Shown: positions 35,409-47,129, counted from the stretch's first letter. The stretch is 64,000 nt of DNA from Stenocarpella maydis (GCA_002270565.1 NQMI01000134.1:65972-129971), one strand, 5' to 3'. Notes: generated by a model from the sequence alone, not told the origin. Numbers and translations: made by a program.

Positions 35409-36085
35409 ATGGCCACGGAGAAGAACCCCCTCTGGAGAGCATCAACCCATCGCTGCGACGGCAACCACGCACGGCCTCATCGCCTTTGTCATCGGCCCAC
35501 CAGGTAGCGGAGAGGACACGCTGTGTTCTCTCACCTGTCAGCAGGTCCCTGACACCTTTGTACAGCTTCCTGTTGGCAACTACCTCCGTCAGCGAGCTCA
35601 AACCGCTGCTCAGCCCAGCTCCTTGCCGCAGGCCTCTCGCCGGAGGACATAGCGAGGCACGTGGGGAGAGCATGGTCCTCTCGCCCGACGCACCCCATCT
35701 CGCTCATCAAGTCAAAGCTGTTTGACGAGCAGCCTCCGTCTACTCGTGGCTGGCCCATCGAAGGGTTCCCCTGGGACATCGAGGCGGCTCGGGCCTTTGA
35801 GAAGGAGGTTGGGTGGTCGCTCGTCCAATAAGCGCCTGTACTTGCTGATGATGATGCGTTGACACTGGGCACGGTGTATCCCCAGATTGGGACACCCCCG
35901 CATGTCGTCGTCCTCCGCTGAGACCCCATTTTTGCACAAGACCGATTCGTCGGACGCAAGCGCAGCGGGACAGACGACAAGGCGCTTTTCGAAAAGCGAA
36001 CGAGGGAATACAATGAGAAAATCCAAGCAGCTCTCGACCACTACCAGGGCATCATCGTTGAGGTGAGTGCCAAGACACGATATAG
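35409..36085 (+). pseudogene. Adenylate/UMP-CMP kinase-like gene, disabled
   Basis: The region reads, over three frames, as a nucleoside-monophosphate kinase-like P-loop protein. It shows HGLIAFVIGPPGSGEDTLC (P-loop whose essential Lys is Glu), then LPVGNYLRQ, then after a frame slip LSPEDIARHVGRA and LIKSKLFDEQ. Next come GWPIEGFPWDIEAARAFE (lid-side GFPR-like motif with Trp for Arg), FVGRKRSGTDD and YNEKIQAALDHYQGIIVEV. Between the blocks there are a TAA at 35829-35831 and a TGA at 35919-35921. The start-like ATG at 35409 is in yet another frame. No intron model removes all lesions. In working relatives this enzyme phosphorylates nucleoside monophosphates; this copy cannot. Confidence 0.75.
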
Positions 36086-36727
36086 CCCTATCTCGACCTC
36101 GGACCGTATTGGGGACAGGCGATGACTCGTCCGTGGATATTAGGCAGAGACCAATGGCACAAAAGACCGGGAGTCTTTGGGGAACTTGGTACAAGCCCTT
36201 TGTTCACTGCCGGCATTCAGGGGCCTCTGTTTATTTGGATGAATTTTGGCAACTGATAAACACTCCGTTTGGTATCTCGGACCACTCTGGCGGGGATTAA
36301 ACAGATGGAGCGCGATCTTCACGAGGAGGGTGCGGACTATTATAATCAACGCAGGCGATTTGCAGCGTGCTACTACATAAATTCAGGCTGCCATTTTCCC
36401 ATTCCAGATCAGGCCGTTGCAAGTACTGCATCCGCTTTAGACGCGTCGCACTCTGATTCCTACTGCTCTTTCTCGTGGGCAGGAATGAGGGCGTCAATGG
36501 GCGTTAGTGATTAGATTTCAAGTGTCTCATGAAGGGAGCGCTTGAATTCGTCAGCACAAGTCTATCTGTGCACAAGGTACCCTCCGGTTATTGCTTTTTT
36601 ATTAGGAATTCCGAGCTGGATTATCAATTATTATCGTTCCGTGTACCTATCACACGCGATACCCGCCAGTGCTACTCGGACCATCCCCACGCTGTGTAAC
36701 TGTGCCTAGTCCTGGTGCGAGTCTCAC
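36086..36727. other. Intergenic, nothing recognised
   Basis: 640 bp without a recognisable gene or repeat. Confidence 0.45.
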
Positions 36728-37570
36728 TCAGCCGCTCCCGGCCCGCAGCATGACCAAACCCAGGGTGTCGTTCGCGGTGCAAGGCCCGGCGTGCAGGATC
36801 GAGTGGGCCGGGATCTCGCCATCCTCGGTGGGGATCTGGATGGCAATCGTCTCTGTGGTGCCAGGGTAGGACGTGTAATGGCCCCGCGCGCTGACGTCGG
36901 CCGTATCCGCCGCGAAGATGAGCCCGAACTGTCCGCCAGATACATACGCGCTGGTCGTGTTGTCCTCCGGGAGGGTGATGTAGGCCAGGCCGGACATGAA
37001 GATGACCCATCTGGAAGGTGGTCACCTGCATGTTAGCCTGCATGATACAGTACATCGGGTATGAGATGGGGCACCGGGGCTGCTGGGTTGCAGGTCGATC
37101 CCCATGCAGCAGCTGAGGGGGCATCGATGATCGGGCGCCGGGCTCCCTGCGCAGAAACTCGGATAGCCGGAACCAGTCTGCTACACTACATACATCCGAG
37201 CAGGGCGACTGCAACGCGACATCCCGCGACCCCACAAGACGCGGGCAACTACAGGGAGATACTAAATGGGCTGGCGGGGGAGCTGGACTCACTGGTTCGC
37301 GGGCGCGTTGTGTAGCCCAGCATCGAACTGCGCCGGCAGCACGCTGTACGAGATGGTGCTCGTGTTCCCCAGCTGGAGCTGCGCGCTCCCGGCGGTGCCC
37401 TGCTGCGTGGAGATGGCAAAGGGCGTGTCCATCTGCCAGCACTCGAGCGTCGAGGCATTATTGGCCGCTCCCAGGGCCGTGATGTTCAGGTTGAGCGCCT
37501 GCACCGCCGCGGGACGGAGAAGCAGCGAGCCTGCAGCCAGTAGGGCCGCCGCGGTGGGGAATAGTCCCAT
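36728..37570 (-). CDS. Small secreted protein, unknown function
   Basis: 186 residues from exons 37293-37570 and 36728-37010, joined over an unusually long 282-bp intron with a GTGAGT donor and CAG acceptor. Phase is kept: AAC CA joins A TGG GTC. The N-terminus MGLFPTAAALLAAGSLLL is a classic signal peptide, cleaved probably after VQA at 23-25. The mature part is small, with two Cys (in LECW and HAGPC), several N-glycosylation sequons (NIT, NAS, NTS, NTT, NDT), and no lysine. No domain was recognised. Size and secretion fit an apoplastic effector or cell-wall protein, but there is no direct evidence. No GPI signal is seen at the C-terminus. Confidence 0.72.
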
Positions 37571-39047
37571 GGTTTCGAAGCTTATGGAGGAGTGTTGCAC
37601 TGATGGGTGGTACTGCGGTAAGCTGATATGCAGGTGCGGCAGACGGGCAGGTGGTACAGGAGACACGTAATTATGCTGGTGGTGGATGAGGTGACGAGCC
37701 AGAGGGTGATGTGGTAAAATGCAATCGAGCTGTCCGGTAAGATGCAACCGAGAGGCGTCTATTGGGTAACGAGGCAGTGTAGCCCAGGCAGACGTGTGCA
37801 GATCGTGAGAGACAACCGCGGCTGATCGGAAATGATGCGATGATGCGTGTATTAATAAAGGGAGAGGTTACATACATGCTGGTGGGCCCGAAGGATTCGA
37901 CTGGCACGGTTTTTTTCGGTTACTGATAAGAATTTCTTGATCTCAGACTGCATCCTTGACTATAGCACGGCCTGTGCCATTCCACGCCAACGGCAACACT
38001 GAAATGACCCCTACAATTTCGTCGTGTTGACCACGCGAGGTCAGCAACAAGACCCACATGTTCACACAGACTTGCGGGAGGATTGCTGGATGGGATCCAG
38101 GCGAGCCTTGGAACGTTCCGTCCCGCAGCTAATTGCCTTGGGGGGCGGCTGTCGCAGGGAGCGAGTCAAGCCTCCTCCGACTGCATGCAGGAATCGGGCT
38201 GTAGGAGTCGATAGCCAGTGTTTGCATATTGACCGGTGAAGCTCCCACGCTCTCGACAAGGGCCTCTGGGCTGCCTGATAATTACCTGCAGAGGCTAGAG
38301 GCTGGAAAGCGCCGAGCTGCCGAGGTCGAACAGCCCCGTCATCTTACGTGAGCTTTCCTGTCCGGAGCCCAAGTTGGAAAGACATGCGAGTTGACAGGTC
38401 ACATCGGGACCCGGGAGAACATAGGAGGTTGGCCGACATTCTCTCCCCTCTTCGCGCCATCGCCGTTGCACTCTGGGTAACGTAGCTTATAATTATTCTT
38501 CCGAGAGGACCCGGCACAACTGTGCATGTGGGATCACAATGAATCCTTCGTACCCGGCTGGATCCCTCCCATGGCCACTCTTGCGATTGCGAACACTGCA
38601 CCCCGAAGTCTTGCCTGGTCCTCGCATCGCGTGAGAGTTGCAGCTGAGGTTCTGCATTGTCGAACAAAATTACCCCAGACTTGGAGGCGCGGGCGCAGTC
38701 ATTTGAGACTCTATATGTGGGGCCGTGGAGCAAGACCTGCTCTCGGCGCAGCCTTTGAGGGCTATCATTACCTGCTGATATGCAACGTCGGTCCGCAGCA
38801 AAAGTACACTACCGAATCATCAGGGAGGTGTAACCCAGGCAGCACAGAACTCCGGAAGGAAAGCTGCGGGAGACGACACTGGTGCCTATTGTGGGATAGT
38901 GGCTCTGTGTAGTGGGCCAGTGAGGTCGCTGATCGATGACATCTCCCAAGACGACCATCTATCTTATGAATGAGGCCCGCCGGTTCCTGCTTGGCTTTGG
39001 ACCCGAGGGCGCCATAAGGCCCGAGTAGCTCCAAGTTATGCTTAGCC
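37571..39047. other. Intergenic, nothing recognised
   Basis: 1.5 kb between two divergent genes; promoter regions only by position. No repeat or extra gene seen. Confidence 0.45.
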
Positions 39048-40396
39048 ATGGCTGACAGCTTCCCCGGAACCATCACAGACGCGGCGAGGGCGCGCGCCCC
39101 CATCACCAGCGAAACTATCATAGGGGTGAGCATCTTGTTCATCGTCCTATCGACGCTGTTCACCACGACACGGCTCTACACCAGATTCGCTGTCTACCAG
39201 CAATTATGGTGGGATGACTGTAAGTCTCGACAGCATCGGACTCGTCGTTCCTCGCTGACGAGCACCCCTTGTGACTTGACAGGGTCCATGCTTGTGGCCT
39301 GGGCGGGTACAATTGTGCTTTGCACACTGTTGATGCTGATGATGCAGCACGGCGGCGGGAGTAAGCAGTGACGGGATCTCGACCTTGTATATCCGGGTGC
39401 TAATGGCAGGCCAACCCCAGTGCACCGCGAAGACACCCCCCTCGCAGAGTACAAGCGCTACGTCGAGATCTTCCAGGACCTCCAGATGGTCGCCCGCACG
39501 AGCATGTTCTTCGCCAAGCTCTCCATCCTGCTGCTCTACGTCCGGCTCTTCTTCCCCAAGGGCGTCAGCCGCAGCTCATTGTGGTGGATCATCCAGGTCG
39601 TCGGGTGGCTTAATTTCTTCTACACGGTCGGGCTGATCCTCGCCCTTGCGCTGCAATGCGTGCCATATCACAAGCCCTATGGGAGCAGCTGTGTGAACCA
39701 GTATATGGTTCTGATCTCGGCGTCCATCATCAACATCATCAGCGACATGCTGGTGTTGGTCATCCCGATGGCATCCCTGTGGCGGTTGAATATGAGCAAG
39801 AAGCGCAAGTGGGCCGTGTGGGCCCTGTTCGCATTTGGGTCAGTGAACCCCCTTGATCCATCCTGGGCGTCATCACCCACTCCAATGGTCAACGCGCCCG
39901 CTCGTCGCATGGCCGACCACTGACACATCGCCGCCCCCACAGCACCCTCGCGCCGCTCTCCAGCATCGCCCGCCTCGCGTACCAGGTCCCCATGGCCGAC
40001 GGCAAAGACACGACCGTTATCTACATGATTGTGGTCATCCTCGCGCTGGCGGAGCAGGTCATCGGCATCGTGGCGGGCTGCGCGCCCGTGGTGAGCACCT
40101 GGTTCCTCCGCCTCGTGCTGCACAGGGCGTCGAGGGACGCCAGGGTCAGCCCGGGGGCCGCGGCAAACGCCCCGCGCACCATCACCCAGCGGTTCTGGCC
40201 GGACCGGGAGGCGGAGACGCCGCAGGAGAGGCGGATGCGGAAGTGGAAGCGGGCCACGGCGTCGGACCCATATCCCATCACCGTAACCGAGCAGAATACC
40301 GCGAGTGAGGAGGCGCTCGACCCGGGCCTTGCGGCGCGTGGGACAGCCGAGCTGGAGAGGACGTCGGGGGGTGTGGAGCTGGATGATGTTGCCTGA
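39048..40396 (+). CDS. Rhodopsin-domain (PTH11/SAT4-like) membrane protein
   Basis: 373 residues from exons 39048-39219, 39283-39360, 39421-39838 and 39943-40396; all introns are GT-AG and in phase. Exon 1 gives the first helix (IIGVSILFIVLSTLFTTTRLYTR) and WWDD(W), the conserved end of the first cytoplasmic loop. The later exons add SMLVAWAGTIVLC, EYKRYVEIFQ, FFAKLSILLLYVRLFFP, LALQCVPYHKPYG and SASIINIISDMLVLVIPMASLWRL. The last exon has TLAPLSSIARLAYQ and a final helix, then a charged tail with ERRMRKWKRA. Seven helices are expected. The intron 2 acceptor at 39420 was chosen over the earlier CAG at 39409 because only it keeps phase. This family includes Pth11-like surface sensors; the ligand is unknown. 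Confidence 0.88.
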
Positions 40397-40538
40397 CTGT
40401 ATTGGGGGCAAGGAACAAGAACGAGGCACATAGCCCGTGACATCAGCTATTTATGGAACAGCGTCAATGCCAAAGAACGTTGTCAGCTGAACCGCCATGA
40501 TATCCCTACCTACGTAAGACCAGGTCAGCTCCCAACTG

Positions 40539-41405
40539 TCAACCCTCCACCGACTTCAAGTCTTCATGGGCTCCCAGCAGTTCTGCCTTGTTGAAGTCCT
40601 CATCATCCTTCGGCAACTCCAGAGTCATCGTGTACATCTGTGCCAGCCTCACTTCCACCTCACCCTCGCTCTGCAGCGCAAGAACATGGCCACCGCGCTT
40701 CCGGTCGTCGGTGATAAAATGGAGATGGTCGCCGTGGACACCAATCCCTTGCAGAAAATGAGGCTGCCTGAAGCCAATCAGGGTACCACTGACGTTCTCA
40801 AAGCTAAAGGAGACCTGGTTCTTGCCGATCTGGAGCAAGCCCTGGTGCGGTTCTTCTTGCCCTGCAGCTGTCCTCACAGTAATTGACTTGAACACACCAT
40901 CTAACCGCATAGCTAGGAGGTGGTTCTTAGATCCCGGGCTAGACAGACAGATTAGAATACGCCCACATCTACTGGGGGCAACACCATCATTTTGGGAGAA
41001 GATCCCCGGAGGGGGGGTGCCCCACAGGCCTCGAGACCTGCTTTGCGATTGCAAGCAGCAGATGCCCCAAGGAGCTGAAAGAACTTACACCAGACTGCTC
41101 AAAATGCCGTTCAGCTCTTCTTTGCTGGGGATGGCAGCCCGGGTGATGACCTCGGGCTTGAACCGTGTGATTTGCGCAAACGGGTGGATGCAGTCGCCGT
41201 TCGGGTCGAGGTTCACGATGGAGCCGTCCGAGAGCATCTGGTATGCATCGCCATCTACCACGATCATCTCCCCGTTCATGTACTTGAACGTGCCCAAGCC
41301 GTGGTCCCCATGTTTGAGGAACTCGGAAATGGGTAGACCCTTTTCGGCGACGCCGTCCATGAGGCTGAGCGCCAGGGAGTACTGGAACATTTGGTTGTGC
41401 GCCAT
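40539..41405 (-). CDS. Alpha-acetolactate decarboxylase
   Basis: Converts alpha-acetolactate to acetoin. 238 residues from exons 41089-41405 and 40539-40938 over a 150-bp intron (GTAAGT donor, CTAAT branch, TAG acceptor). The N-terminal half has MFQYSLALSLMDG, then GDHGLGTFKYMNGEMIVVDGDAYQM and HPFAQITRF. The C-terminal half has GVFKSITVRT, FENVSGTLIGFRQP and the zinc-binding stretch HGDHLHFITDDRKRGGHV, with the expected HxH...H ligands. No signal peptide is visible, so the protein is probably cytosolic. The family is mainly bacterial and patchy in fungi, but this gene has a normal fungal intron. It diverges from nothing recognisable on its left, and the rhodopsin gene ends 142 bp away. Confidence 0.92.
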
Positions 41406-42068
41406 TGTCAGCTCTTGCGGTGCTGGGACGGAGCGAAGATGGTCGTGAAAAGGACAATTCTGCGTGGTGATTCCAGGAGTGTTGTCAGCCTGTCCTGCCC
41501 AGACGAGGGCGTACTTAAGTAATGCGTGATAGGCGACTTTAAGTTAGCGACCTCGGAGGCGGAAGCCCGGAGGCACGTTGGTCCAACAGCCTGCAGGCGT
41601 ATGGGGCTTACTAAGAGTGGGTATTGCAACCAACCGGTGATAAAATTCTTGCATCATCTGTGGGAGCCCATTCTGACGAAAGTGTTGGGAGATACGTCCG
41701 ATTGATCCCAATCCACGTGCCACGCTGTGTCACCGACCCAGCCAATCGAAATGTGATTTTTTGAAACAGCGCACTGGCTCTGGACATGGTGAGCTTATGT
41801 AATTCTGATGATGCTGCTTCTGCTCTCCCAGTTCGCATCATTTTCGGCCGACTACCCTATTCCGAGTATCGTTGCCAAAATATCAGATACCCGTGAGAGA
41901 TATTAGATATCTCAAATAGCCTCACCATTTCCCTCCAGCTAAAGAGAAAAATGGCCGTCAGTCCAGACAAGACACCGGGCAAGTTTTGGTGTCCCGTCCC
42001 TCTGCGGGTCACGGACAGGCGCATGCTCCCGTGACCGCGGCGAATCCGTCCAAAATTCCGTATTTGCT
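41406..42068. other. Intergenic, nothing recognised
   Basis: 660 bp upstream of the decarboxylase; the promoter is expected here but no motif is assignable. Confidence 0.4.
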
Positions 42069-42538
42069 TCAACCTTTTGCTATCTCATGATGCGTTGAGG
42101 TCTGGATAGGCTCTTTCTCATCAGGATCCCTGAACAGCTCGGTCCACTTCTTGAAGCATTGGAGGGCGTCGTGCCGGACCAAGCCATCGACGGTGAAAGA
42201 CTAGGACGATCGCCATAGGTTAGCATTTTTAAGCGTGGGTAATAATGCGAATGGAATATGAAACTGACCCTGGAGATGACGGGCCATTTGAGGCGCAGAG
42301 CTGCCTGGTCCCTGAGGCTCTCAATCTCAGCATCGGTCCAACACCAGTGGCCTTCGCGGTGCTGCTCAAGTGCAAAGGTCAGTGGGTGTTTCTAACTTTG
42401 AAACATTTGACCAATATGATGAAGTCGGGACGAAGAGAATGTGGTGGTGAGGATGGAAGGGTTGTCCAGGTAACTCACCTTTGCAAAGCAAATATGTTTG
42501 TGCTCTTGAGCACGGCCTCTGTCCTTGTCTCTTGCCAT
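42069..42538 (-). CDS. Small hypothetical protein, three exons
   Basis: A 94-residue protein is obtained from exons 42479-42538, 42269-42361 and 42069-42200. The two introns (117 bp with GTGAGT donor; 68 bp with GTCAGT donor, TAG acceptor) are both phase 0. Reading: MARDKDRGRAQEHKHICFAK, then HREGHWCWTDAEIESLRDQ, then FTVDGLVRHDALQCFKKWTE. The protein is charged and soluble, with no signal peptide or membrane segment. I do not recognise the family. The model is supported only by splice consensus, phase and protein-like composition; extra 5' exons are possible. Confidence 0.5.
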
Positions 42539-43395
42539 TGTTCGTTGATGGTTGCTGCCCTTGGGGCCCTGTTGAAAGTGTGCTTCCGATTGGCGGGCCA
42601 GATGATGGATTGAGATGGAGTACTGGATCCAGTTGATTTGCGTTAACCCTTAACGACATGGTGAAGTGGGATACGAGGCAACGATTGATCATATCTCGCC
42701 TTTTAATGTAGAACGCCAGAGATATCTTTTGCCCTTGGATGCAGTGGCGCTATCATTTTCGATCCGAAGGGGAAGGCGCAAATCACAGTCATCTTTCATT
42801 GTTGAATGGCACTTCCTATTCACTAGGACTTTTGTCCTGTCTTGGTTGTTCCTGCACCTTCTACTTGCCAAATAAATCTTCAGCGATCTTGCCTATCTGT
42901 AATGTGGATACAAGTGAATTTGGATATGAGTGACTTCAAATGTTATGACATCAAAATTGTGGGCTCGCTTCAATGTTACCATTCTTGCTGGTCTTCCCGA
43001 ACTATAGCTGTCCATAACTGCTTGAAGGAAAAGAAAGAAAGAAAAGTGGGGGGGGGGGGATTTACTAGTAGGAGGCAGGTACCAAACTTAAGTGCTTGTA
43101 TGTGAAACTGTGGTTGGTCTGGACGCACATAACTTCACCTGTGGATTACCTATAACTTATGAGGACAGTCGCGTAATTTCGTCTCATGTTTATGGGGCAA
43201 ATGTTCCAGTTATATCAGTAAGTATTAAAAAGAAAAGAATATATAAGTCACGAGATACATTGACCCCAAACCCTCCCCTAGAACTCCGATGGTATCAAAG
43301 CTTTTAACATCATTTGCAATCCCTTCCCAATTCCATGCACAGCATGCTGAACCCTGTGGTGGGTAAGGAGGTGGTTGGGTAATAGGATATTATGT
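42539..43395. other. Intergenic, nothing recognised
   Basis: 860 bp with a poly-G run near 43049-43059 and otherwise moderately AT-rich DNA. No gene seen. Confidence 0.45.
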
Positions 43396-44726
43396 TCACT
43401 CCAAAAGCGCCATGCCCTGGGCGTTCTTATCCAAGCCAAGTGCCGCCATATCCAGATGCTGAACTTGCTTCTTGGCCTTTGCATCCAGCACCGTCACAGC
43501 AGCGTTTGTAGTCCCGTTGCCAGGGCTCAGGGCGTAGACCATGTTGCCAGCTGCCCGGAGATCGATCAGGCCGGGGTCGCCATTGGCACTGAGGTCGGTC
43601 TCGGACTGTATGCTCGCATCCTTCAGAGACATCTCGACCAGGTGGTTGACGCCGACGTCCGTGACGAAGGCCGTGTTGGTGGCAGGGCTGATGGCAACCC
43701 AGCACGTGGCCTTCTGATTGCCGATGGCGCCCTGGCCCACGACCTCGGCGGCGAGCGAGGCCTGGGCAGACTTGCCGGCCGCCTGCTCCTGCGTGCTCAG
43801 GACGGCGCCGCCGAACGAGGCGTCCGTGACGAAGAGGTCGGACGACCCGGGGATGGTCGTCGACCCGAAGAGCACCGCGGTCCCGTTCGGCGAGGTCTGC
43901 GCACCCTCGGCGGCGACGGACGCGGCACCCTGGCACCCGGCCGCGTCGACCGCGAAGGAGGCGAGGAATCCGGTGTTGTTCTTTGCCGGGTCTCCCTTGA
44001 CCGTCGAGAGGAGCTGGGACTGGTCGTCCGAGAAGAACACCTGCGACACGGTGTTGGTCGGGCCGACCGGGGGGTCGCTCTGGCCCAGGTCGAAAGGCCT
44101 GAGGGCGTCCATGGCGCCGAGGCCGTTCGCGGCGTCAAACGACGCACACGAGATGCCCGCGGTGCTCCCGGTCATGCCCACACAGGCAAGGTTGTGCTTC
44201 GCGGAGGCGGCGACGGTAACAGGGAACTCGCCCGGCACCTTGGCGGGCTGGCCGATCATGGTGAGCTTGGTGGGATCCTGCTTGTCGATGGCGAACATGG
44301 AGAGGGTGTTGGATCCGGCGTTGACAGCGAAGAGGTTCTTGTTCGAGTGTCAGCTCACTGCAAAAAGACAACCAGAGCAGCGATGGTGCAACACGCAGGT
44401 GGTCAACTTACATTTCCGGCCACAGTCAAGGATGACTGGCTGAACAGAGGGTCCGGAGCAGCCGGCTCGTTTGTCGAACCGTCGATGCCGTTGGCCCCGG
44501 CGCCGCCGGTGCTCGTCGATGAGGCGCCCGCCTCATTAAGAGTGCCGTCCTTTGCGATTGGCACTGCCACGACCGAGTTGGAAGCCTGGTTGCTCAGCAT
44601 GTAGATGGCCTTGCCGTTGGCAACCTTTGCACCAGCCTTGGCCCCACATGACTTTGCTGGGCGTGCCGAGACTTGAATGGCCTGGGGCCCGAGGGCCATG
44701 AGGAAGATGACGTTTGAGATAAACAT
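43396..44726 (-). CDS. Secreted 3-carboxymuconate cyclase-like beta-propeller
   Basis: 418 residues from exons 44412-44726 and 43396-44337. The 74-bp intron has a GTAAGT donor and GCTGAC branch and ends at CAAG. An alternative TGCAG acceptor would put a TGA in frame, so the downstream AAG was chosen; it joins TVAGN to NLFAVNAGSNTLSMF, the family core. The N-terminus MFISNVIFLMALGPQAIQVSA is a signal peptide. Propeller blades show as repeated AIYMLSNQASNSVVAVPI, LFAVNAGSNTLSMFAI, FVTDVGVNHLVEMSL and MVYALSPGNG. The fold is that of carboxy-cis,cis-muconate cyclases and lactonases. Secreted fungal members are often antigens of unknown activity, so enzymatic function should not be assumed. Confidence 0.85.
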
Positions 44727-45705
44727 TTCAGCGGAGGGTTGTGGGCGGTCTATCCGGTAGATCGCTGAAGGAGTGGCTGGCCGAAGTCTCGAGAACGAAT
44801 GTCAGACTCGAAGAATATATTGAGACGAAGTCAGATGATCAATTGGGATGATTGGAAGCCAGAGTATCGAATTGAGTAGACCATTGGGACCTCTTTATAC
44901 ATTGCGGCCGCAGACATCTTGATGATACTCCGAACCACTGCCTGCTGAACATCTGAGTCTCGCGTTGCATCGTGTCAAAGGTAGGCCACAGAGTAACCCG
45001 CAGGTCAATGATCAGAATTTCCCTTTTAGGATCTGGGAGACCACGAAATGTGGGGCCACCGAGGAAATATCTGAAGACAAAATCGTTGCACACTTGGCTA
45101 AGGGGCAGGCTGATGGTCGACGACCCTCTGCCAAGCATGCACAACACCAAGGCCACACGACGCGGCAGATGTAGGCAGCCCTCGCGTGGGCTATGAGGAT
45201 AATCAGAACTTCCGGATTGGGACAGCGTCTTGGCACTGGGCCGCGGGCGGCGAGTCGAGGCGTGAAGATTCAGGGGGTTTCAGGCTGACCCCAGACGTTC
45301 CACCACCAGTCCATGCCACGGGGAAGCTGATGAGTGATCTTGGAGGGCTGGCCAGCTTCCCTCTGATTGGCGGCAACCTCCGAAACGGGGACATGGAGAT
45401 CATACAGGCTTGGCTGGCAAGCTTGCTAAATCTGATTTGATGCTGTGCGATGACATGCGGCCTCTAGCCTGGGAGGCCCAAACTGAATCCTTCGTGGGCT
45501 TTGCCTCTCAACACACTGGTCTCTATCCCCGGCTTTGCCGAGGCCTGAGCGCACCACTAAACATCCATCTCACCACGTCTTATCCGCGCGTGTGCGCTCT
45601 CCGGATCCGTAATCTTTGTTACCCTCATCACTCCTTGCGCCGAAGCAGACGTCTTGCTTCAACTCCCGAGAAATCCGAATCCCACTCAACATCGGCCGCG
45701 TCGCA
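44727..45705. other. Divergent intergenic region
   Basis: Just under 1 kb between the divergent beta-propeller and bZIP genes. It should hold both promoters; no motif was assigned. Confidence 0.45.
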
Positions 45706-46819
45706 ATGACGAACAACAACATCTTCCGCATTTTCAACCCCCAAGGTTCGTGACTCGCATCACCCCCGCGGGGCCGACGCGTGCATACATAAGCACCGCT
45801 TCACAGAGCCCTCTCGCTGACATGCTGCCGGCTCGCCAGCTCCGAAGCAGGACCGCGTGGAGAAGCGCCGTGCCCAGGTCAGGCAGGCACAGCAGTAAGA
45901 GAGACTCACTCCTGTTGTCCACCTTGTTCAGAATGCTTAGGGGGACTGGCACCAGGACCTATCGCGAGCGAAAAGAGGCGTACACCAAAGCCCTCGAGAA
46001 AGAAGTCGCCAGGAGCAAGGCAAGGGAGGCGGAGCTGCTCCAGGAGAACGAGCGGCTTCAGCGCACCATCCAGGCCTTGGTTGGCAAAGGCGGAGACCTT
46101 GGTGCCGTCGGGTTGGATGAGATAGTTTCGCCCACGCTCAAGACAGAAGTGCGGAGCCCTCAGTCCGTCAACATGTCCAGCCCGGCGCCAGCTTCCGCCC
46201 GGCTGGGCGACGTCGACCCCGTGGCTTTGGGCATGGAATTCGTGCTGGCGTATGTCACTGCCCTCCCCCCCCCCTTCCCCCAGCAGAATACCCGTGCTCG
46301 TCCCGCGTGCTGACTGCGGAATCATCTCCGTCGTTGCAGACTCGAGAGGCCCTGTCTCGCACACCTCCACGGTGACCCCGAGAAGCCGGACGCGCCATCC
46401 GGACACGCACTCACGCTGTCGTCGCAGACGTGCGCGGTGTCGTGCCCGTCCAGCACGACCTCCCCGGTGTCGCCAGAGTCGATAAACCAAAACGACCTCC
46501 CCGAGGCGATGCTGGAGAACCTGCTGGCGCTGTCGGCAGAGGTCTGCGTGTCGGACGACCAGATCACGCCGGTGCAGGCCTGGAACCTCATCCGGTCCCA
46601 GCCGCACTTCGGCGGCTTTCAGCTCAGCGGCCTGCAGAGCCTGGCGGAGACCTTGAGGGACTTGATCAAGTGCCATGGGTATGTGATTTAGTCCAAGGTG
46701 CACTGCTGTCCGACACCATACTTACATGTGCAATGTTTCTTAGATTCGGCGCTGTGATACCTCAGGCCGTCTTTAGGCGGCTGACGTTCGAATTTCTGCT
46801 GAAAGGGAAACCGCTTTGA
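45706..46819 (+). CDS. bZIP transcription factor
   Basis: 267 residues from five exons: 45706-45745, 45840-45894, 45956-46249, 46340-46678 and 46744-46819. All phases agree. The basic region (about residues 20-38) is EKRRAQVRQAQQTYRERKEAY and is split by two introns. A coiled coil with YTKALEKEVARSKAREAELL and ENERLQRTIQALV follows. In place of the invariant Asn of most Yap/AP-1-like basic regions it has Val in RAQVRQAQQ. The C-terminal half has LERPCLAHLHGD, LTLSSQTCA, ITPVQAWNLIRSQPHF and LKCHGFGAV-like residues typical of one fungal bZIP group. The last exon supplies FGAVIPQAVFRRLTFEFLLKG. Nuclear. Targets unknown. The tyrosinase pseudogene 300 bp downstream is convergent. Confidence 0.85.
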
Positions 46820-47129
46820 AGCATCGGTGCGACAGTGTGGTTCCTTGGCCACAGGACTGATCTCTGAAAGGTACAAGGTGTTTGTTGTCGATTCCGTGGA
46901 AAACAAACCTGGACGTGTAATCCGATACGACAAACACTGTCAAGCATAGATGGCGTTCAGACTGCCATACTCATAACAGAGAACACCATTTCCCACACCA
47001 TCGGAGTACATCACATCCCTTACCGTCACATCTGGACGACTTACACCGACGGTCATATCGAAATCAAGCGTCACGTTTCCACCTGGACTTTATTACAACT
47101 CATGGGAAACAATGGACCCGGAGCAGAAG

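Noticed and set aside
44338..44354. Intron acceptor at TTTGCAG in the beta-propeller gene
   Set aside because: Using it would place a TGA in frame; the downstream CAAG keeps the frame open.
43375..44604. Plus-strand open frame of 409 codons
   Set aside because: Antisense to the secreted beta-propeller gene and without any recognisable motif.
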